Shown here: positions 61,653-64,000 of the stretch, one piece after another | How the letters are laid out: each line of letters begins with the position of its first letter | Numbering within the stretch: the stretch's first letter is position 1 | Assembly: GCA_018241505.1 (NCBI GenBank) | Contig: JAFEDS010000022.1 | Location: 157,778 to 221,777, forward strand | DNA from: Pseudomonadota bacterium | Lineage (GTDB): Bacteria; Pseudomonadota; Gammaproteobacteria; Steroidobacterales; Steroidobacteraceae | Direction of reading: 5' to 3' | Length of the DNA stretch: 64,000 nt | Notes under the pieces: model-generated | Told to the model about the DNA's origin: nothing | Seen by the model: only the letters and a program-made list of their open reading frames with translations | Database searches by the model: none | Program-made: the position numbers and the translations under genes

Positions 61653-62564
61653 ATGCAGCCCCTCGTTGCGCATACCCAAACAATTGCCCTGAAATCAGGG
61701 CACTCGATCGTCACCTATCGCTACGGACCGCCCGTACGCCACGACGCAGAGGTCGTGTTGCTGCTGAACGGAGGGCCCGGTCTGCCAAACGAGTACCTCG
61801 GCGCCCCGCATGCCCGGCTGGTCAATCGCGGTTTCACGGTCATTGGCTACGATCAGTTGGGCTGTGGCCGCTCGGACCAGCCGAAAAAGGACTCGTTGTG
61901 GACTCTCGAGCGCTATGTCGATGAGTTGGCCCAGGTCTGCGCGGCCCTGCGGCTGCCACCCGTCCATCTGCTCGGCCATTCGTGGGGCACGTGGCTCGGA
62001 ACCGAGTTTTGCCTGACTCGCCCCGGCCTCGCGAAGACCTATGTCATCGCAGACGGCGCTTGCGACATTCCACACCTGGTGTCGGAGCTCGACCGATTAC
62101 GGGCCGCGCTGGGTTCCGAAACCGTCAACATGATGCTGCGCCGGGAAGCAGCCGGCTCAATCCATCATCCGGAGTACGAAGCCGCAGTCACGCTCCTGAA
62201 CTATCGCCACGTGTGTCGCAATGAAGTATGGCCGGAGACGCTCACGCGTTCGCTGGCCGCATGGAACCGCGACCCGTACGTGACAATGCAGGGCCCGAAT
62301 GAATTCACCTACACCGGCAACATGCGCAACTGGAACCGGGTTCCCGACATGCACGCCATTCGCATCCCCTGCCTGGTCATCGCGGGGGAGCACGATGAGC
62401 TGACACCTGCCTGCGCCCGCCGTATGCACGACGCACTGCCGGATTCCCGGCTGGTCGTGTTCGAGAACTGTTCTCATATGCCCTTCTACGAAGACCCGTC
62501 CGCCTACTTCGGTGTGTTGGAAGCGTTTCTGTTATCACACTCGGGCGAACATTGGATACGATGA
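61653..62564 (+). CDS. Proline iminopeptidase-like alpha/beta hydrolase
   Basis: A 303-residue protein with the GGPG oxyanion loop (40-43), nucleophile S110 in LLGHSWGTWLG, Asp in AGEHDELTP and His in NCSHMPFYED. The family removes N-terminal Pro or related residues, or hydrolyses amino-acid amides. No signal peptide. It overlaps the regulator gene by 4 bases (ATGA) and diverges from the aldolase. Confidence 0.87.
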   Translation: MQPLVAHTQTIALKSGHSIVTYRYGPPVRHDAEVVLLLNGGPGLPNEYLGAPHARLVNRGFTVIGYDQLGCGRSDQPKKDSLWTLERYVDELAQVCAALRLPPVHLLGHSWGTWLGTEFCLTRPGLAKTYVIADGACDIPHLVSELDRLRAALGSETVNMMLRREAAGSIHHPEYEAAVTLLNYRHVCRNEVWPETLTRSLAAWNRDPYVTMQGPNEFTYTGNMRNWNRVPDMHAIRIPCLVIAGEHDELTPACARRMHDALPDSRLVVFENCSHMPFYEDPSAYFGVLEAFLLSHSGEHWIR

Positions 62565-63232
62565 CCGCCATGACGAAATCAGCGGATGAAAAGCGCGAGG
62601 CCCAGGCGGCGGCGGGTGCCTTCGCGGACCGCCTGCGAGCCGATCTGCTCGCCGGGAACTACCGCCCCGGCGAGTGGCTGAAGCAGGTTGACCTCGAGAG
62701 CACCTACAACGTCAACCGCTTCGAGGTGCGCATCGCGCTCTCGGAACTGGCGGCGCGGCGCCTGCTCGACCACTCCCCGAACCGGGGCTATCGAGTCGCC
62801 AACCCGACCGGGCGCGAGCGCGAAGAGTTGTATGAAGTGCGGACCATTGTGGAAATCGCGGCGGCCAAAACGGCGGCGCTGCGGGCGACTCCCGTGGACG
62901 TTGAGCAGTTCGAGGAGCTGGTCACTGAATTCGACCGCAACGTGCAGGCCGGAAATCTCGCCGGCCTGCCGGCTTTGAATGGCCGCCTGCACGATGCGTT
63001 CTATGCCATGTGCGGAAACTCGCTGCTGTCGACCCAGATCAAGGAATTGCGCGAACGCGGCATACCGGGCCGTTCGGGCACCTGGGATGCCATGGCGGGC
63101 TTGCACGCCAGTAATTCCGATCACCTGGCGATGTTGGAATTGCTTCGGCGCCGTGACGCCGAAGGGTTAGCGCACATTGTGTACCGCCATCTGAATCGAT
63201 GGCGTGAATTCTCCAAACCGTCGCCGGAATGA
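62561..63232 (+). CDS. GntR-family regulator, FCD subfamily
   Basis: A 223-residue protein with an N-terminal winged helix (LRADLLAGNYRPGEWLKQVDLESTYNVNRFEVRIALSELAARRLL, a landmark at about 27-72) and an FCD effector domain (RTIVEIAAAKTAALR, LHDAFYAMCGN, SDHLAMLELLRRRD). FCD regulators sense small organic acids or amino acids and often repress their own operons. ATG at 62561 overlaps the hydrolase stop. Probable target: the 61603-61638 repeats. Confidence 0.88.
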   Translation: MTAMTKSADEKREAQAAAGAFADRLRADLLAGNYRPGEWLKQVDLESTYNVNRFEVRIALSELAARRLLDHSPNRGYRVANPTGREREELYEVRTIVEIAAAKTAALRATPVDVEQFEELVTEFDRNVQAGNLAGLPALNGRLHDAFYAMCGNSLLSTQIKELRERGIPGRSGTWDAMAGLHASNSDHLAMLELLRRRDAEGLAHIVYRHLNRWREFSKPSPE

Positions 63233-63278
63233 GGAGCCGCAGGGGCCGGTCACGCAACAGGCCCATCTCAGGTCAATC

Positions 63279-64000
63279 TCAGCTCGTGCCTTGCATTTCC
63301 CGGCGCAGAAACGGGACCGCCGCCTCGGCCAGCGGCACGAAGTCATGGCCTGCCCCGGCAACGATGTGGGTTTCGCAGGAAATGCCGTTGGCGCGGTAAT
63401 TGTGCGCCAGGCTCTCGAGGCGCTCGACGCGGTTGCGCCCGGCGAAGTTATAGGCCGCCTCGCCCGCCGCGCCGAAATGCGGCGCGTCGTCCGTCGATCC
63501 CACCAACAATTGAGTCTTCACCCGGCGGATCTGCTCGAGACTGAGCTCGCGACCAAACTCTTGCCGCAGGTTCTGGGTCCCCACCCAAAGGTGTTGGCCG
63601 GCGTGAATCAGGGTGACCATGCCGGGCGCGGCGATGGAAACCGCCCGCAGCCGCTGCGGATACACGTACAGGAACCGATGCGCGAATTGAGCGCCGCCCG
63701 AGAAGCCGAACAGGCAGAAGCGTTCGGTCTGGGCACCGAATCGGGTCCCGACCTCATCGACCATCTCCATGAGCGCCCGGTCATAGTCAGCATGGACCGA
63801 CCGAAGTCCCTTGTAACCATCGGGGTCGGCGCGCGGGCCGGAGGCCGGACCGAACAAAGGTGCCAACACCACGGAGTTGGTTTCCCGGCCCAGGCCGGCA
63901 AAAAAGCGGCACATGGGCTCGTGCGCATAGTCACTGCCGTGGACGGTGACAATGAGCCCGGGACTCGGGCCACCGGCCTGCGGCCGCGGCACGTAGGCCA
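63279..64000 (-). CDS. Alpha/beta hydrolase, truncated at the window end
   Basis: At least 239 residues; the frame stays open to the window edge and the N-terminus lies beyond 64000. The visible part has the oxyanion strand LIVTVHGSDYAHEP, nucleophile Ser in LFGFSGGAQFAHRF and His in GAGHDFVPL, as in PHB-depolymerase/esterase-like alpha/beta hydrolases. A GTG at 63992 is in frame, but the sequence before it (AYVPRP) fits the family, so the real start is probably outside. It converges with the GntR gene, 46 bases apart. Confidence 0.75.
   Translation of the reverse strand, partial: AYVPRPQAGGPSPGLIVTVHGSDYAHEPMCRFFAGLGRETNSVVLAPLFGPASGPRADPDGYKGLRSVHADYDRALMEMVDEVGTRFGAQTERFCLFGFSGGAQFAHRFLYVYPQRLRAVSIAAPGMVTLIHAGQHLWVGTQNLRQEFGRELSLEQIRRVKTQLLVGSTDDAPHFGAAGEAAYNFAGRNRVERLESLAHNYRANGISCETHIVAGAGHDFVPLAEAAVPFLRREMQGTS

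Noticed and set aside
1-64000. tRNA, rRNA, CRISPR arrays, insertion sequences, prophage or integron genes
   Set aside because: Read for on both strands; no cloverleaf, spaced direct repeats, transposase or integrase sequence was recognised.

Overview
The window looks like chromosomal DNA of a GC-rich (about 60-65%) gammaproteobacterium. Three things point that way: a CTGT-N8-ACAG LexA box in front of dinB, canonical AAGGAG-type ribosome binding sites, and a gene repertoire of TonB/FecI/FecR systems, CocE and S9 peptidases and amidohydrolases like that of Steroidobacter/Nevskia/Xanthomonadales-type bacteria. The genus is a guess. I see no rRNA, tRNA, CRISPR array, transposase or prophage gene. 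No gene-free stretch reaches 300 bases; the longest gaps are about 165 bases (49922-50089 and 26446-26608).

Region 1 (127-20008, + strand) is 18 consecutive genes with no gap above 5 bases and mostly ATGA overlaps. It starts with a thiamine-diphosphate enzyme, an acid-sugar-dehydratase-like enolase superfamily protein, an internally duplicated membrane protein, and a gluconate-2-dehydrogenase-subunit-3 plus GMC flavoprotein pair. A complete Alternative Complex III (actABCDEF), a small membrane protein, a SCO copper chaperone and a caa3-type cytochrome c oxidase of the A2 (YSHPxV) type follow. It ends with a glycogen-debranching-type glycosidase. This reads as carbon oxidation built onto a whole quinol-to-oxygen electron chain.

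Region 2 (20014-28547) holds single genes: an SDR, a secreted PRC-barrel-like protein, SOS-controlled dinB, a 1136-residue secreted LamG/Fn3/DUF1349/PQQ-propeller mosaic, a glycine-zipper protein and an MFS transporter.

Region 3 (28556-39348, - strand) is a tightly packed six-gene set, mostly exported: a beta-lactamase/alpha-beta hydrolase fusion, an M23-like peptidase, a lipoprotein amidohydrolase, a DPP-IV-like peptidase and a CocE hydrolase, ending in a cytoplasmic Thr/Ser ammonia-lyase. It suggests stepwise breakdown of peptides or amides and use of the amino acids released.

Region 4 (39469-52295) centres on a divergent FecI/FecR and TonB-receptor pair. The receptor leads a six-gene operon (M19 peptidase, CocE hydrolase, APC permease, hydroxyacyl-CoA-dehydrogenase-like protein, TPR-sulfotransferase). 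The sigma/anti-sigma side ends in an Asp/Asn beta-hydroxylase. The divergent spacer has a perfect 12-bp inverted repeat. This is the best candidate for an undescribed uptake-and-modification system; its substrate is unknown.

Region 5 (52222-58926, - strand) is an AraC regulator downstream of a compact operon: HSL esterase, dgcA, dgcN, a YkvI-like transporter and a D-aminoacylase-like amidohydrolase. The dgcN/dgcA pair suggests D-glutamate use through N-acetyl intermediates.

Region 6 (59047-64000) has mscL with a DUF481 porin-like gene, an HpcH/HpaI aldolase with a RidA protein, a divergent proline-iminopeptidase-like hydrolase with an FCD-GntR regulator, and a truncated hydrolase at the window edge. 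Three tandem 12-bp repeats sit in the divergent promoter region.
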